A DNA stretch of 64,000 bases. It comes from Arsenophonus sp052174475. GTDB taxonomy: Bacteria > Pseudomonadota > Gammaproteobacteria > Enterobacterales > Enterobacteriaceae. Numbering within the stretch: the stretch's first letter is position 1; every line of letters begins with the position of its first letter. Both the position numbers and the translations under genes were made by a program. The notes below the pieces were generated by a model, which saw only the letters and a list, made by a program, of their open reading frames with translations, had not been told where the DNA came from and did no database searches. The stretch covers positions 5,340 to 69,339 of the forward strand of contig JBQMRO010000009.1 in assembly GCA_052174475.1 (NCBI GenBank), in the 5' to 3' direction. Shown piece after piece: positions 19,795 through 31,984 of this stretch.

Positions 19795-21185
19795 TTAGTA
19801 AATATGGTGTATTTCTGTGAGAATACACTCTATTCTGATGTTTCATAAATCTCTTCTCCATCTTTAAATTTGGTGTTGTTTATTACCAGATAGTCAAAAG
19901 GTTAATTTCTTTAGCCGGTTCTAGCTTTTTTTAAAAAACGAGAAAAACTTAAATAGCATTAAAGAATTATTTTTGAACTACACTACTTTGCGTATCGGCT
20001 TCATAGTTTCACACTATCACAAAACCTGACTCAATCGGATTCGTCAATCTTATTGATACCCACTGCGATGACGGGAAGCCATAGAGTGCCAGCAGCTTTT
20101 CTCTATATTTCTTAAGTTTCTTTATTGCTGCAGGCGTGAGTTACCTTCGCTGATAACATTTCCACAAAATATCAATGCGTTATTAACGTAATCATAGCTT
20201 TCTGGTAATTAAACCTCCGGCAGTTGCCTTAACTTTCGGTGCATTTTTTGTGGGGGAGGGGGGAAGTTAGCATATCAACTGTTTTGTGTATCTAAACGTT
20301 TGAGCTACATATCCAAGAATATCCTTTACTGCCATTGTATTCCAAAAAAAATCAAACGCGAGCATTCTCTCATACCAAGTCCGAGAGACACGGTTAAGAA
20401 ACGCGCTTGCAGTTATCCAGAAGTTCGGCTCAGTGAGCTTCTGACTCTTGATAAGCATCTTTTAGAACAACAGTATTTTCTTACGTCTATGGATAATAAG
20501 ACTGATTTAACTAGTAGGTAAAGGGACTAGCTTGACTAACAGAACATTATATATTCATCAGTCAAGAAACAAACATAGCACGTATCGCTTAGATCACGTA
20601 ATCGACAATGCCTACACTCTTCAAGGCGTTGCTGTTTTAGTCTACTGATGGTCTCCAGACAGAAGACTCATGTGCTTTTTACCAAGAATCGCTTCATAGG
20701 CTTCCTAAAAATCACTAGTGACAACCACTCGTAAGTACAGGCATTGTCAGAACTCTTCGCACTTTTGCACCCTTTAGATAAGGGTGTAGAAACGAGCTCT
20801 TGAAGTATATTCTATTGCTGTCCGATGACCTGAAATTTTTTATGTACTTTAATTTTAATATCTCAACACCAGTTTTATAGGTTAAATGTGGCAAATAACC
20901 ATTACGAATTTCAGATTGCACGCGTCGACAAGGCGTATTCATCAGATTATCGTAACATGGCTTCGAGTTGAAATTCAGCTTTAACAGTAGTACTTATAAG
21001 TTTTCTGATAATATCACGAATGAGTTCATACAAAGGATTATGGGATATCTAGTTTCGTGGATACCTGTAGGGTATACTTTCATGACATATCATCTCTATG
21101 TGATTAAAATCATCCATGAAAGCAATTAGTAGGATATGTTATCATCTCTAAAATCCTATACATTAGGAATGAGTATAACTCTATT
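19795..21185 (-). mobile_element. IS256-family element, decayed, near full length
   Basis: Minus-strand copy, inner 3' end near 19795 and 5' end near 21185 (AATGAGTATAACT). The RTTNPIES-coding part lies near 20030-20060. It faces the IS1595 relic directly. The short open frames at 20267-20520 and 20715-20942 are fragments or shadows of this transposase. Confidence 0.8.
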
Positions 21186-23029
21186 CAGTCTACAGTAATT
21201 ATAAATTGATTATTATTTAGTTTTTAATTCTAATTAAATTAATATTCTAGATGGAGAAACTATTGCATTAAAATTAAGGTTGTATTGTGACTTTTTGTTG
21301 TATGAAGAAGCTCCGTCACACATTTAAGTATTTTTTATGATAAATGAATTAACATAAAAATAAATTCTCTCTGTTAATGGAGAGAAGAACTAGTAATCTC
21401 ATTTGTCGGGAATAAAAACAATACACCAAAACAGAAAATATATGATAACAGACAACTAACACAGAATTTAACGCCAGGAAATGAATTAACGGTATTGGAC
21501 AGGTAACCATAACCACTTCTTTTTAAGTTTAGCACCGATGCTTGAGTAGACAGATTGCTATTGCTGCTATTTTCACCGTTTTTTTGACTAAAACGTTACT
21601 TGATACAGAAATGGTATTAACTAACGAGCTTATTTATATAATGGTGATTATATCTTACTTATTACTTAAAATAAGCATCCAGTTCCTTTGTAACTGGTTG
21701 ATAATTAGCTTGTAGCTTTAGTTAATTGTATAAAATGGCTCAGTAAAGTGATTATGATGAGATTAATTTAAATATTGGTTATCTTTCAGATTAGATCTAA
21801 ATGCTCGCTTTGTACTTATTTGATGCTTAAAGGCGCACTAAGTAGTAGTGGCTTGTATAAAAGCAATGAAGGATAGTTACTGCGATCCCAATAACAATAA
21901 AAACCAATTGGCGTTGATGATGATAGTTATTCTTTTTTTAATCAATTTTTTGATTAAATCATATTAAAAAGTCAATGTTATTTGTTTTTTTTCATGCCAA
22001 AAGCTTGGTTATCGTGGTTAAGTTAAAAAACAGAATCGGAAAATACTGCCTTTAGATTATTCACATCTGCATTAATTAAAAAATATTTTCCTCAGTTAAA
22101 TAATTGAGTTTAATGGAAGTATTAAAAGCCTTAATAAGGTTAAACAACATTTACAGATCATTTTAATAATAAAAAAATAGGTTAAAAGTTTATCAAAATC
22201 TAATGTTATTAACTTAAGTTGATTTAGAATTTTTTTGACTAATCTAATTTGGTTACTGATACTATTTTTGTAGTACAAGAAATGTATCCATGCATTAAAA
22301 GAAAGTTGAAATAAGGAATTTATTTAAGTAATATTACTTGTCATATGTTGAGGATATTTTAAAATATTTCCGCTCCTAAGTTGAGCGCGGTGTCGTTATT
22401 TGAGTGAAAATTCCAATAAAAAGATACTGATATAATCTTTATTAGCAGGTTTTTTAGTTTATCAAGAATAAATAATTAACTAATTTGGGTTATTTTATCT
22501 ATGCTAGGCTTGGTAAGCTATTAATTAACGGGAATTAAAATATATTTAAGTAGAGCATTTTGATTAATAAAACAGCTTTTATTTTATTTATTTTTTTGCT
22601 TGCATTCTCTATTTCTCTATTTCTCTATTTCTCTATTTCTCTATTTCTCTATTTTTTGCTAATTTTCTGAAGTATTTTCATTAAAAGTACGGAATTACTA
22701 ATTAATTTCTGAAATTTAGCTAATTCCTTATTTGTATCTAATTGTATTAGATAAGTATTAAATTTCTGATTTGCATAATGATAAATAATTTAAAATTCAT
22801 TATTTAAAAATCGGTTTTCGTCATTAATATGATTAATAAATGTATTAATCTCTTCATAATTATTCTATAGAAAATTAAATTCTATTTAATTAAAAATTTT
22901 CTTGTTAAGGAATAAATAAACTATACGAAATATTTATAAAAAAATAATCTGAAAGTGCAGTTTGTTAATAGATTAATTATTGAGTTAATAGTACATATAA
23001 TATTAATACTTATGGGTTGAAGTTGAGAT
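21186..23029. other. Decayed DNA, no gene recognised
   Basis: About 1.8 kb of AT-rich sequence between two IS256 relics. The less AT-rich 21400-21900 part reads as scraps of a broken gene (plus-strand peptides NHNHFFLSLAPMLE near 21510 and GYLSD near 21780), possibly membrane-related, but I could not name a family. 22100-23000 shows no coding signal. A short tandem array lies at 22605-22652. Confidence 0.5.
22605..22652. repeat. TTCTCTAT x6 tandem repeat
   Basis: Six perfect 8-base units (48 bp) in unassigned decayed DNA. The units have no spacers, so this is a microsatellite-like slippage array and not a CRISPR. Confidence 0.95.
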
Positions 23030-24185
23030 ACTTTAGAAATTTTTTCTCCATCCTTAAATTATATGTTGTTTACCACTAGAGTCAGCAGCTTAACTCCATT
23101 TAGGCAGTTTCATCTTATTAAGCAGATAGGCAAGTAGGTTAAATACTGTTTAAAGAGTTATTTTCTTAAGTTAAAGTTCTTAACACGTTGTTAGCTTTAT
23201 ATCTTTGCTATCGCAAAATCTGATTCAATCGGATTCGTTTCTCTTATTGACGCCGAGTGTGCTGATGAGAAGTGATTGGGTGTCATTCATTTTGGATGCA
23301 AGCAAAATTGATGCTGCATGTAGAGAAATATCTTTGCCATTGCATTCCAAAAAAACTAAGCACCGCGTACTCCAAATCACTGGGAGATATAATTAAGTCA
23401 TGCACTTGTAATCATTGAGAAATTTAGCAAGTTCAATTCTGATTCTTGATAAGTATTTTAAGCGCAACGAGTTCCTTATGTTCATGCGCAGTGCTGCTAA
23501 TAATAACCTATCAAATAAAGACAAACAGCTTGCTTGATAGGACGGCATATACCATCTGCCAAGAAATAAACATAGCGGTATCGCTTAAATCACGCAGCCG
23601 CTATTGCCTGTGTTCTTCAAGCCATTGCTGTTTCAGTCTGCTGATGGTGTACTGGTAGAGAAATCATGTGCTTTTTATCGAGAAGCGCTAACAGAGCAGA
23701 GATTTGTGAAATCATCGGTGAATATGGCTCACAGGTATAGGTATGGTCTAGAAACTCTTCGCTGCTTTTTAAGCGCTTCAGATAAGGCGGTAATAATGAG
23801 CTGTTAAAACATATTTCGTTGCCGTTGCGATCCCCCCTTTGTGACCTTAGTTATTTTAATCTCAACATTACAAATATCCGTTTTATATCTTTGCTGCGGC
23901 AATAACCGTTAAAGACGATAGCATGGCATAGCATAGCATCAACAAGTAGGTTATTCAGCATGGTTTCGAGCTCATCTTTAACGGTAGTGCCTATAGCACA
24001 TACAATTATGAATGAGTTCATGTAATGTAGATCAGGGTAATATATAGTTTCGCAAATACCTTTAGAATAAACTTTTATAGCGTATTATCTCTTTGATAAT
24101 AAAATCATTCATAAAATTAATTAGTAGGATACACGTCACAATTTTTGAAAGATCATATACTATAAATAAGCATAAATCCTGTTTA
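23030..24185 (-). mobile_element. IS256-family element, decayed
   Basis: Minus-strand copy of about 1.15 kb. The RTTNPIES-coding region is near 23215-23245 (CTGATTCAATCGGATTCG) and the 5' end lies near 24185. It is shorter than the fullest copies because of internal deletions. Small open frames at 23205-23807 are antisense shadows. Confidence 0.8.
23921..23939. repeat. GCATR tandem repeat in IS256 relic
   Basis: GCATG-GCATA-GCATA-GCAT. The array is absent at the equivalent place in the other IS256 copies, so it is a local expansion. Confidence 0.7.
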
Positions 24186-24479
24186 TGTTTAACTAAACGA
24201 TTAGTAGCCATGATTGTTATATTTTATAAAGTTTAGTTTTATTACCAATATTATGTTCTCATTATTAATGAGAACCATTTGAAACATTTTCAGATTTTCT
24301 GTAAAAGATAATAGTAAAGAGTTGTTAATGTTTTATCTCAGGTTAAATGATTAAGTTATGATGAAATATCAGTAAATCAGATATCTTGTTTATTTCTAGG
24401 TCATTATAGTAACTCTCGTTATACATACCTATATTCATAGTAATATAGGTCTATTGATAGATATAGTTAAGGCATAATA

Positions 24480-25390
24480 TCATAATGATGGGCTTCATCA
24501 TTAGGCAATTACAAGATCTAAAATCTGTGCTGCCTTTCAGGTTAATAAAGAGTTTATATCTACTTTTTGTAAGTGTTATGGCGTACCCGAACTTACTATT
24601 TATAAAGAGTAAAATAAAATGATATTGATGATCACATCCATAGCTATATTCTACATGATTTGTCGATGATGCTGTTGTTGCCTGTTCAGGAATTTTTAGT
24701 TATTTTTCTGAGAAAAATGGTTTTCTTTACTTTCATTGATCTGCTGGTAGTCATGTGAACTTAAAAACTCAGTTGTATCTTGATCTGATATGAATTGCTA
24801 TTTATGCAGGATCATACGGGGAATTTATGTGAAATGAGATAGGAAATTCTAAAGCTAAAGCATAAAACGTTTAAAAGTTACGAACTTGCTTATCTATACG
24901 TAGATGTATAGATCTTCTACAAATACCTAATAAAACTTCACGATGTTATCTTTTATAGATATATATTTCAATACTCGATGGATTTTTATCCATCTTTAAA
25001 ATGCTAAAACTTTGGCCAATGCTCGACGCTTCTTACGTGATCTTAACCCTAGAGTTTCCATAGCTATATCCATCGGATAATTATGAACAATAGCAAAGAA
25101 TTTACAGCAACTTTTTGGTATATAAAAACGGTTAAGCCACTGAAAAACAAGAGTTTGACCGTTTATGTATAGAGTTTGATATAAAACATGAACTTAGTGC
25201 TCTGATGCATACTAAAACAAATAATCTGGTTGATCGATTTAATATGCGCATGGAAGATGCGCTGCAAAGCTATCATTTTAATCTTGTTAAGAATTTAAAA
25301 TCACTCTCCATAATATTTTGACTGCAGAATAAAGAATGAAACAATCAGTGTTTGGTGTCAGTAAAACTTCATTGCAGTTTATGAAAGATT
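24480..25390 (+). mobile_element. IS481-family transposase relic
   Basis: The plus-strand peptide QEFDRLCIEFDIKHELS near 25150-25200, followed by NNLVDRFNMRMEDALQSYHF near 25225-25285, matches the C-terminal integrase core of IS481 transposases (HEFDRLCAALGIEHRLAPPRSPQTNGMVERFNGRIEDVLQSHHF), including the catalytic-Glu context VERFNGRI, which here reads VDRFNMRM. The N-terminal half is hardly readable. This is the only copy of the family in the window. Confidence 0.75.
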
Positions 25391-25494
25391 AATTCAAAAT
25401 TAAACTTAAGTTATTAAAAATAAACCATACTATCTTCCAGTATGTAACATATACTAATAAGCTACTCTATTGATTAATAGGTAAATAAAGTGCT

Positions 25495-26907
25495 ATGGCG
25501 AAGAAGTATTCAACAGAAACTGTATTTATTGGTCAGAAAGATCCTCAAATAGAAAGGCTAAAAATACCACCTCACTCCTTAGAAGCTGAGCAATCGGTAC
25601 TTGGTGGATTAATGTTGGATAATGAGCGTTGGGAGCATGTCTCAGAACGTGTAACAAACACAGATTTTTTTAGTCGACCACATAGAACCATTTTTGCTAA
25701 AATGCAACGTCTGCTTGAACAAAGCAGACCAATTGATTTAATTACTTTATCTGAATCGTTAGAGCAGCAAGGTGAATTAGATAATATCGGTGGCTTTGCC
25801 TATTTAGCGGAATTAGCTAAAAATACTCCAAGTGTTGCCAATATTAATGCTTATGCAGATATTGTACGAGAACGTGCTATTGTTCGTGACATGATTGCAG
25901 TAGCAAATGAGATCGCCGATGCAGGTTATGACCCTCAAGGTAGGACAAGCGAAGAGTTACTAGATTTAGCTGAATCACGTGTTTTTCAAATTGCAGAAAC
26001 TCGTGCTAATAAATATGACGGTCCGAAAGGAATTGAAGAGATCCTATCGGAAACAGTGGAAAAAATTGAGCAGCTATATCAAAAACCTCATGATGGCGTA
26101 ACAGGTATTTCTACCGGTTATCAGGATCTGGATCGAAAAACAGCAGGATTACAAAACTCTGATCTTATTATCGTAGCAGCTCGTCCTTCCATGGGTAAAA
26201 CAACTTTTGCGATGAATTTATGTGAACATGCAGCCATGATAGAAGAAAAACCAGTTTTGATTTTTAGTCTAGAAATGCCAGCAAATCAAATCATGATGCG
26301 TATGTTAGCTTCTTTATCGCGTGTTGATCAAACGCGTATTCGTACTGGTCAACTGGATGACGAAGATTGGGCACGTATTTCCAGTACCATGGGGTTGTTG
26401 ATGGAAAAACGCAATATGTACATTGATGACTCTGCTGGATTAACACCGATAGAAATTCGTTCACGTGCTCGCAGGGTTTACCGTGAGCATGGTGCTTTAA
26501 GTTTAATTATGATTGATTATCTTCAACTTATGCGTGTTCCTTCCTTATCTGATAATCGTACACTTGAGATTGCTGAAATCTCCCGTTCACTTAAATCATT
26601 GGCAAAAGAGTTACAAGTGCCAGTGATTGCATTATCACAACTTAACCGTAGCTTGGAACAACGAGCGAATAAAAAACCAGTAAATTCAGATTTGCGGGAA
26701 TCCGGTTCAATTGAACAGGATGCGGATTTAATTATATTTATTTATCGAGATGAAGTTTATAACGATAATTCAGATCTTAAGGGGATAGCGGAAATTATTA
26801 TTGGTAAACAGCGTAATGGGCCGATTGGAACAGTACGTCTAACTTTCAATGGACAATGGTCACGTTTTGATAATTATGCTGGGTCAATTATCTATCATGA
26901 CGAATAA
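25495..26907 (+). CDS. dnaB: Replicative DNA helicase DnaB
   Basis: Hexameric helicase that unwinds DNA at the replication fork and organises primase and polymerase. The 470-residue product is essentially the E. coli length (471). The N-terminal domain (about 25-125) includes PPHSLEAEQSVLGGLMLD, a linker follows, then the RecA-like domain with Walker A ARPSMGKTT (229-237), Walker B LIMIDYLQLM, the LSQLNRSLEQR segment and the C-terminus RFDNYAG. The ATG follows GGTAAATAAAGTGCT, a weak ribosome site, but the start matches the family. alr begins 32 bases downstream, as in E. coli, so they are probably co-transcribed. The upstream neighbour is an IS481 relic. Confidence 0.98.
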   Translation: MAKKYSTETVFIGQKDPQIERLKIPPHSLEAEQSVLGGLMLDNERWEHVSERVTNTDFFSRPHRTIFAKMQRLLEQSRPIDLITLSESLEQQGELDNIGGFAYLAELAKNTPSVANINAYADIVRERAIVRDMIAVANEIADAGYDPQGRTSEELLDLAESRVFQIAETRANKYDGPKGIEEILSETVEKIEQLYQKPHDGVTGISTGYQDLDRKTAGLQNSDLIIVAARPSMGKTTFAMNLCEHAAMIEEKPVLIFSLEMPANQIMMRMLASLSRVDQTRIRTGQLDDEDWARISSTMGLLMEKRNMYIDDSAGLTPIEIRSRARRVYREHGALSLIMIDYLQLMRVPSLSDNRTLEIAEISRSLKSLAKELQVPVIALSQLNRSLEQRANKKPVNSDLRESGSIEQDADLIIFIYRDEVYNDNSDLKGIAEIIIGKQRNGPIGTVRLTFNGQWSRFDNYAGSIIYHDE

Positions 26908-26939
26908 TTTATCTATTTAATTTTAAAATGGAGAGTAAA

Positions 26940-28025
26940 ATGAAAGCGGCAACTGCTGTTATTCATTGCTGCGCTCTACGTCACAATTTACAACGAGTTC
27001 GGGAAATTGCGCCTAATAGTCGCATAATTGCTGTTGTTAAAGCTAATGCTTATGGGCATGGCTTATTAGAAACAGCGCATACAGTTAAAGATCTGGTTGA
27101 TAGTTTTGGCGTTGCTCGTATTAGCGAAGCAATCGCATTACGTGAAAATGATATCAGTAATTCTATCTTATTATTAGAAGGTTTTTTTGAGCTATCTGAA
27201 TTACCTATTATTACTAGGTATGCAATTGACGTGGTTGTGCAGAGTATTGAGCAACTTAAAATTTTAGAGCAGATTAAATTAGAAAAACCAATAAAAGTTT
27301 GGATGAAACTTGATACTGGCATGCATCGTTTGGGATTTAGACCTGAAGAGGCGGAAATGTCTTATACTCGCTTGATGGCATGCCATAACATCCAAAAGCC
27401 TATTAATATTATGAGTCATTTTAGTTGCGCTAATGAGTCTAGTTTACCAGTAGTAACTGAGCAGCAATTAGCTTGTTTTAATGCTTTCATAAAAGATAAA
27501 ACTAGCGAAAAATCAATCGCTGCATCTGCTGGTATTTTATTATGGCAGACATCGCATTTTGATTGGGTGCGTCCTGGCATCATGATGTATGGTGCTTCAG
27601 GACAGGAAGGTAAAAAAGGAAAAGATTTTGGTCTGCTACCGGTGATGACACTCAAATCTAAATTAATTGCTATTCGTCAACATAAAGCTGGAGAGTCGGT
27701 TGGTTATGGTGGAATTTGGGTTAGTAAACAGGATACTAACCTTGGCGTGGTCGCGATTGGTTATGGCGATGGTTATCCCCGTAATGCTCCGTCAAACACG
27801 CCAGTACTAATAAATGGGCGTAAAGTGCCGATTGTTGGTAGAGTATCTATGGATGTGATTTCAGTAGATTTAGGCATTGAAACCAACGATAAAGTCGGCG
27901 ATGAAGTAATTATATGGGGTGATCTGTTGCCTGTTGAAGAAGTAGCTGCATATACTGGTATAAGTGATTATGAATTACTGACAAAACTAACCTCACGGGT
28001 TACAATGGAATACTTGGACGAATAA
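26940..28025 (+). CDS. alr: Alanine racemase
   Basis: PLP enzyme that makes D-alanine for peptidoglycan. The start is set at ATG 26940, preceded by GGAG at the right distance; an in-frame ATG four codons earlier lacks a ribosome site and the family N-terminus begins at MKAATAVI. The resulting 361 residues compare with 359 in E. coli. The PLP lysine is Lys34 in AVVKANAYGHG, the catalytic-tyrosine segment is VGYGGIWVS and substrate-loop segments such as VAIGYGDGYPR are kept. Retention suggests the bacterium still makes some cell wall (inference). It sits between dnaB and the broken tyrB, the E. coli order. Confidence 0.97.
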   Translation: MKAATAVIHCCALRHNLQRVREIAPNSRIIAVVKANAYGHGLLETAHTVKDLVDSFGVARISEAIALRENDISNSILLLEGFFELSELPIITRYAIDVVVQSIEQLKILEQIKLEKPIKVWMKLDTGMHRLGFRPEEAEMSYTRLMACHNIQKPINIMSHFSCANESSLPVVTEQQLACFNAFIKDKTSEKSIAASAGILLWQTSHFDWVRPGIMMYGASGQEGKKGKDFGLLPVMTLKSKLIAIRQHKAGESVGYGGIWVSKQDTNLGVVAIGYGDGYPRNAPSNTPVLINGRKVPIVGRVSMDVISVDLGIETNDKVGDEVIIWGDLLPVEEVAAYTGISDYELLTKLTSRVTMEYLDE

Positions 28026-28080
28026 ATTTTTTATCGGTTATTTAATAAAATATATATAATTATAGTGAAGATAATTTTAA

Positions 28081-28368
28081 GTGTTTCAGAATGTTGATAT
28101 TCTACCGGTGATTCCTATTATTTAGGAATGAATTAATAAAGATTAATATGAAAATAAAATTAATCTTAGCATTGCTTTTTATTATGAAAGCAAAAGTTAT
28201 ACTCTCCAATCTGAAGTCGTTACTAAAGCGAATACTAAGCTTAATTAATTACTAGCCATCCAAACCTCTATATATTTAACGATGGAGGACTATATAACTA
28301 ACGCTTAGCGATTCAAAACTGCTTTTGTATTATGATAATCAATTAAAAAGAAGAGTTATGCTCATTTA
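28081..28368 (+). pseudogene. tyrB: tyrB relic (aromatic amino acid aminotransferase), 5' end only
   Basis: GTG 28081 opens VFQNVDILPVIPI, then ENKINLSIALL and later HPNLYIFNDGGLYN-RLAIQN. This follows the TyrB N-terminus MFQKVDAYAGDPILTLMERF...DKVNLSIGLYY...HGASLYLPMEGLNCYRHAI. Several frameshifts occur and the gene stops where an IS256 relic begins near 28370, so about three quarters is gone. Its place after alr is the E. coli order. Confidence 0.85.
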
Positions 28369-28369
28369 T

Positions 28370-29765
28370 AGTGATGAGATTTCGAAAATTCTGTGGGCAT
28401 ATCACTATTGATTAATTTCATGGATAATGTTAACAACAGAGAGATGATATGCAAGGATATTTTATCCTGCAGACATCTCGAACCTGATGTCACCTGTAAT
28501 TCTTTCTATAAATTCATTTGTAATGCTTCAAGGTAGATGATAGCACCGTTGTTGAAGATGAGCATACAACTATGTCTGCAATAAGATACTAAAAAGATCG
28601 CCTTATCGATTGGTAAGGATCCAATCGACTATAATGATTAGTTGCTACAGCTAATCATACAGACTGTGGTATTGACGATATCAAAATTAAAGTATCTAAA
28701 GTCCATGAACTGTAGCATCAATAGAATATCCTTTAAGATCTCATACTATCGTTTTATCTAGGCGTGTAAAAGTAGCAAAGAGTTGCTATGGTATCTATAT
28801 TGACAAAGCTAATATCCACCGGTGATTTTGATGAAACCCTTTGTAAGAGCTCGGTTCTAGATGAAAAAGCAGATGATCTCTTTAGCAAGAGCCATCAGAA
28901 GACTGAAACAACAATGTATTGAAGAACACAAGGATTGGTAGCATGCATAATTTATGCAATACGCATTATGTTTATTTCTGGGCTGATGAGCATAACCATT
29001 CTGTCAGGTAAGTTCATCGTCTTTACCTTCTGCTAATTATTGTCGGCACTGCACATGGACACAAGGAGATCTTTGTGCTAGAAAATAATTGTTAATAGTC
29101 AGAAACGACTGAGCTTAACTTCTAATTACCTTCAAGTACGTGACTTAACTAAATCTCCTAGACTTGTGCTAGTGGAGACTTAGTACTATTAGTTTTATAA
29201 TACAATGTAAAAATCTTTTCAGGCACACATCACTAACGCTGTTAAGTTATACAAAATACCATTTGTACTGGGCTTCACCCACCTCAAAAGTCATGTAACT
29301 AAAAGTTAAAGCTTAAAGTATAGGAGCTTATAGCTAGCAGAGTGCTGTGATACCGTTAATAAATTTATTGATATTTTGTTAGAAATAGTTTTAATGAAAT
29401 ATCATCCTGCAGCAATGAAGAAACTGGAAAAAAATCGAAAAGAACTGTTGGAATCCTATTCTTTTCCCTATCAGGACGCTAAGTATCAAATAAGAATAAA
29501 AATCCGATTGAATAAGTTTTTGGCAACAGTGAGGATATGGAAGCTAACGTTCGAAGCACTATAGTTCGAAAATAACCATTTCAATGGCATTTAAGCTGTT
29601 CCCGGTCTGTTCAAAGAAACTGGAAATACCTAAAAATGGATTTATGATTTTGCGTTGATACCGGCGCTAAATAACGTCCAATTTAAGGATAGAGAAAATA
29701 TTCACAAAGCATTAGAGTGAAGCAGCTTAGTATAACCGTCATCTAGGATTTACTAATAACTTGAA
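28370..29765 (+). mobile_element. IS256-family element, decayed, near full length
   Basis: Inserted in or deleted into tyrB. The best transposase fragment is at 29382-29564: MKYHPAAMKKLEKNRKELLE then SYSFPYQ, family segment KYPKAMKKLEKDREELLAFYDFPAEHW. It ends near 29765 (ATTTACTAATAAC, shared with the copies at 9600 and 55075). Multiple stops. Confidence 0.85.
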
Positions 29766-30057
29766 AAAGTTTCTAGTTTAACATAAAATACTTAGAAATT
29801 TCATTAATTAATTTCAAGTCCTAATTAGGTTACTCATATAGTCGTGCAAGTAGGACAGATGAATTTATTATTACTTTAATAACCGAATAATATGGTTTAG
29901 ATTGCGTATTGCATAGTAATGTTAGTGCAAAGTCGCATTGGGAGGCTGATATTTCTAAGTCTTAATATATATAACTTTTAGAATTTTTTTGCGCAATTAA
30001 AAACCATCAAGCTTTAATGGCTATAAAATTGAATCATATTTTAAGTGAAGACAAAAG
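29766..30057. other. AT-rich gap, no gene seen
   Basis: About 290 bp between IS256 and IS91 relics. No recognisable coding content on either strand. Confidence 0.5.
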
Positions 30058-30084
30058 CTATCTCTTTCTGATAAAAAGAGATAG
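30058..30084. repeat. Perfect 10-bp inverted repeat, 7-base loop
   Basis: CTATCTCTTT-CTGATAA-AAAGAGATAG at the 3' border of the IS91 relic. The IS91 copy at 6050 also has a perfect hairpin (5899-5923) at a comparable distance from its 3' end. Rolling-circle IS91 elements end in a hairpin, so this may be a terminal structure; the two stems differ in sequence. Confidence 0.6.
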
Positions 30085-30089
30085 AATCG

Positions 30090-31900
30090 ATTTATTGGGT
30101 CTATTGTAAGTTTTAATTTTATTTAAGTGTACATTTTTTTAATTAATACACTATATATAAAGATATTAACTCTATGTTTAACTTACTAACCATTAGTTTC
30201 TCCATTTTATGCAATCTCTCTGACAACAATTTGTTATCTGGTTAGCCAACTTGGGTATAAATAAAAGTAATATGTGTGGAACACAAAATACATTTATATA
30301 AATTTCTGCACAGTAATCCTTTCATCATAAGAGCGAACCTTGGTTTTTTTGGTTATTTACTAGCTGATTTCTCCTCCAGCGCCTTTATATTTTCGGTAAT
30401 AGTGTGCTTCATTTACGATTTGACAAGAAACCATAATGGTGCAACATTTTAACTATGCCTTTCAGTAATATAATTATGGAAGAGTCTAATCATTTTTTCT
30501 TCGTTATCGTCTGTTACAGGTTTTGTTTAGTTATCTGATCATAGTAATCTGTAACTAATACAAACTCTATAATTCCGCAGTTTTAAAGTGAATACTGGGC
30601 ATTTAAGGTAGCGCTATAGATATTTTATAATATGCAACGCCCCATTTTATTTTTAGAGAAATGTATTTTTCCAGTAACGTCCGTGTATTCTGCTTTCTGG
30701 TAACGATTCCACCGCTTTTCCTAGCGCAGATATGCATTAGATAAAGAAAATTATTGGGATTTATCAGATTATAGTTCTAATGCAACATTTAGATGACAGC
30801 GCCTCGCCAAATCCCTTCGACCGTTCTTTTTAAGAACAAATCACGTAAATAGAGCATATTAATATCTCTAAGACCACGACAGGGTGACGAAGATATGAAT
30901 AGGCGGACGTTATTGAGTTGTTGACTATAAATGTAAAAGGCATAAAAGATACCAAATTTCGATACCCTTTTTAGGTGACAATTGCAGCATAACGTTTATG
31001 TGGGGTTGTTCCACCGGTGCAAAACAGAACATTGAGTCACGCCAGTTATTGTTTAAAAGGTCAAAGAAGATTGGCATAGTATGAAAGTAATGCGTTAATA
31101 ATTGTAGTCGTGTAAGATATGAATCTTTTTCTCTGTTCTAACTATTGCTAAGTAGCTTTGATATCGCATGAACTGCGAGCTTTTGACTTGTAGCTTTAGC
31201 AAAAAATGACTGCGGGTGGGGGGAAGATTTAGAAGAGGCATAGCAGCAGTCCGTCCATAAGACAACATAACATAAATAATGCAGACAAACATTCGCTCTA
31301 TAAATGAATACCCAAGTTGACGCTTTCAGCGTAGTTTTAAGAAATTTATTCTAGCTATCATAAATGCTAAAAAGCAGTTTAGTTATGGGATATATATGGG
31401 TAAATTATTCTATTTTAGTTCTTTATAAGAAAAATAGAAATCGTAATCCTGTCCCAATTTCTTAGTTCTATTCGACCTAGTTATCTTTGTGCTGCTTTAG
31501 CAGATGAAGGATAGAAGAATCATCTCTAGTTTCCTATAAGTAATGAATTCATCAACAAGCATACTTTTATTAATTACCCCTCAATGCAAAAGTTATATTC
31601 AGCATTATTGGATTAGTGCCTATGGCGTTGTTTAAAGCTCCGGATAATAGTGATTAGAGGAGGATGATACATTTGAATCTTAAAAAAATAAGAAGTAGTC
31701 TGCGCATTGCTATATGACCTACTTTTTAGAGTGTCATAATAATTTAGTCAGTCTGTCATTATCAATTTTGGTAAAATAGATCATAAAACGTTTTGAATAA
31801 ATAAGCGAGTTTAACACGTGACTTATGTATTATCTTACTGTTTTTTACTTGATTTCCTATTTTTAGGGGATTCATGCTGAGCACTGTTTGTCTGAATTCC
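30090..31900 (-). mobile_element. IS91-family element, decayed, with upstream small gene relic
   Basis: The minus-strand Y2 transposase relic includes HYGFLSNRK near 30420-30450 (family RHYGFLANR). The small upstream gene relic lies at 31500-31890 (MNPLKIGNQVKNS near 31860, equivalent to MAQKKSSRKRNLDKS of the copy at 45171). The element truncates alaA. Confidence 0.75.
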
Positions 31901-31984
31901 TAAAAAATTCATATATCGCATAGTATAAAACAGTACTCAAATTATGACATTCTTGAAGCAGGATAGCTGTGACATATACCATAG

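Noticed and set aside
22605..22652. Possible CRISPR-like repeat array
   Set aside because: The 8-base units follow one another with no spacers and there are no cas-like genes nearby; this is a simple tandem repeat.
27050..27655. Minus-strand frames opposite alr
   Set aside because: Shadows of the intact alanine racemase gene.
29376..29564. 62-codon frame as a hypothetical protein
   Set aside because: It is a piece of the IS256 transposase (KKLEKNRKELLESY) in a multiply broken copy.
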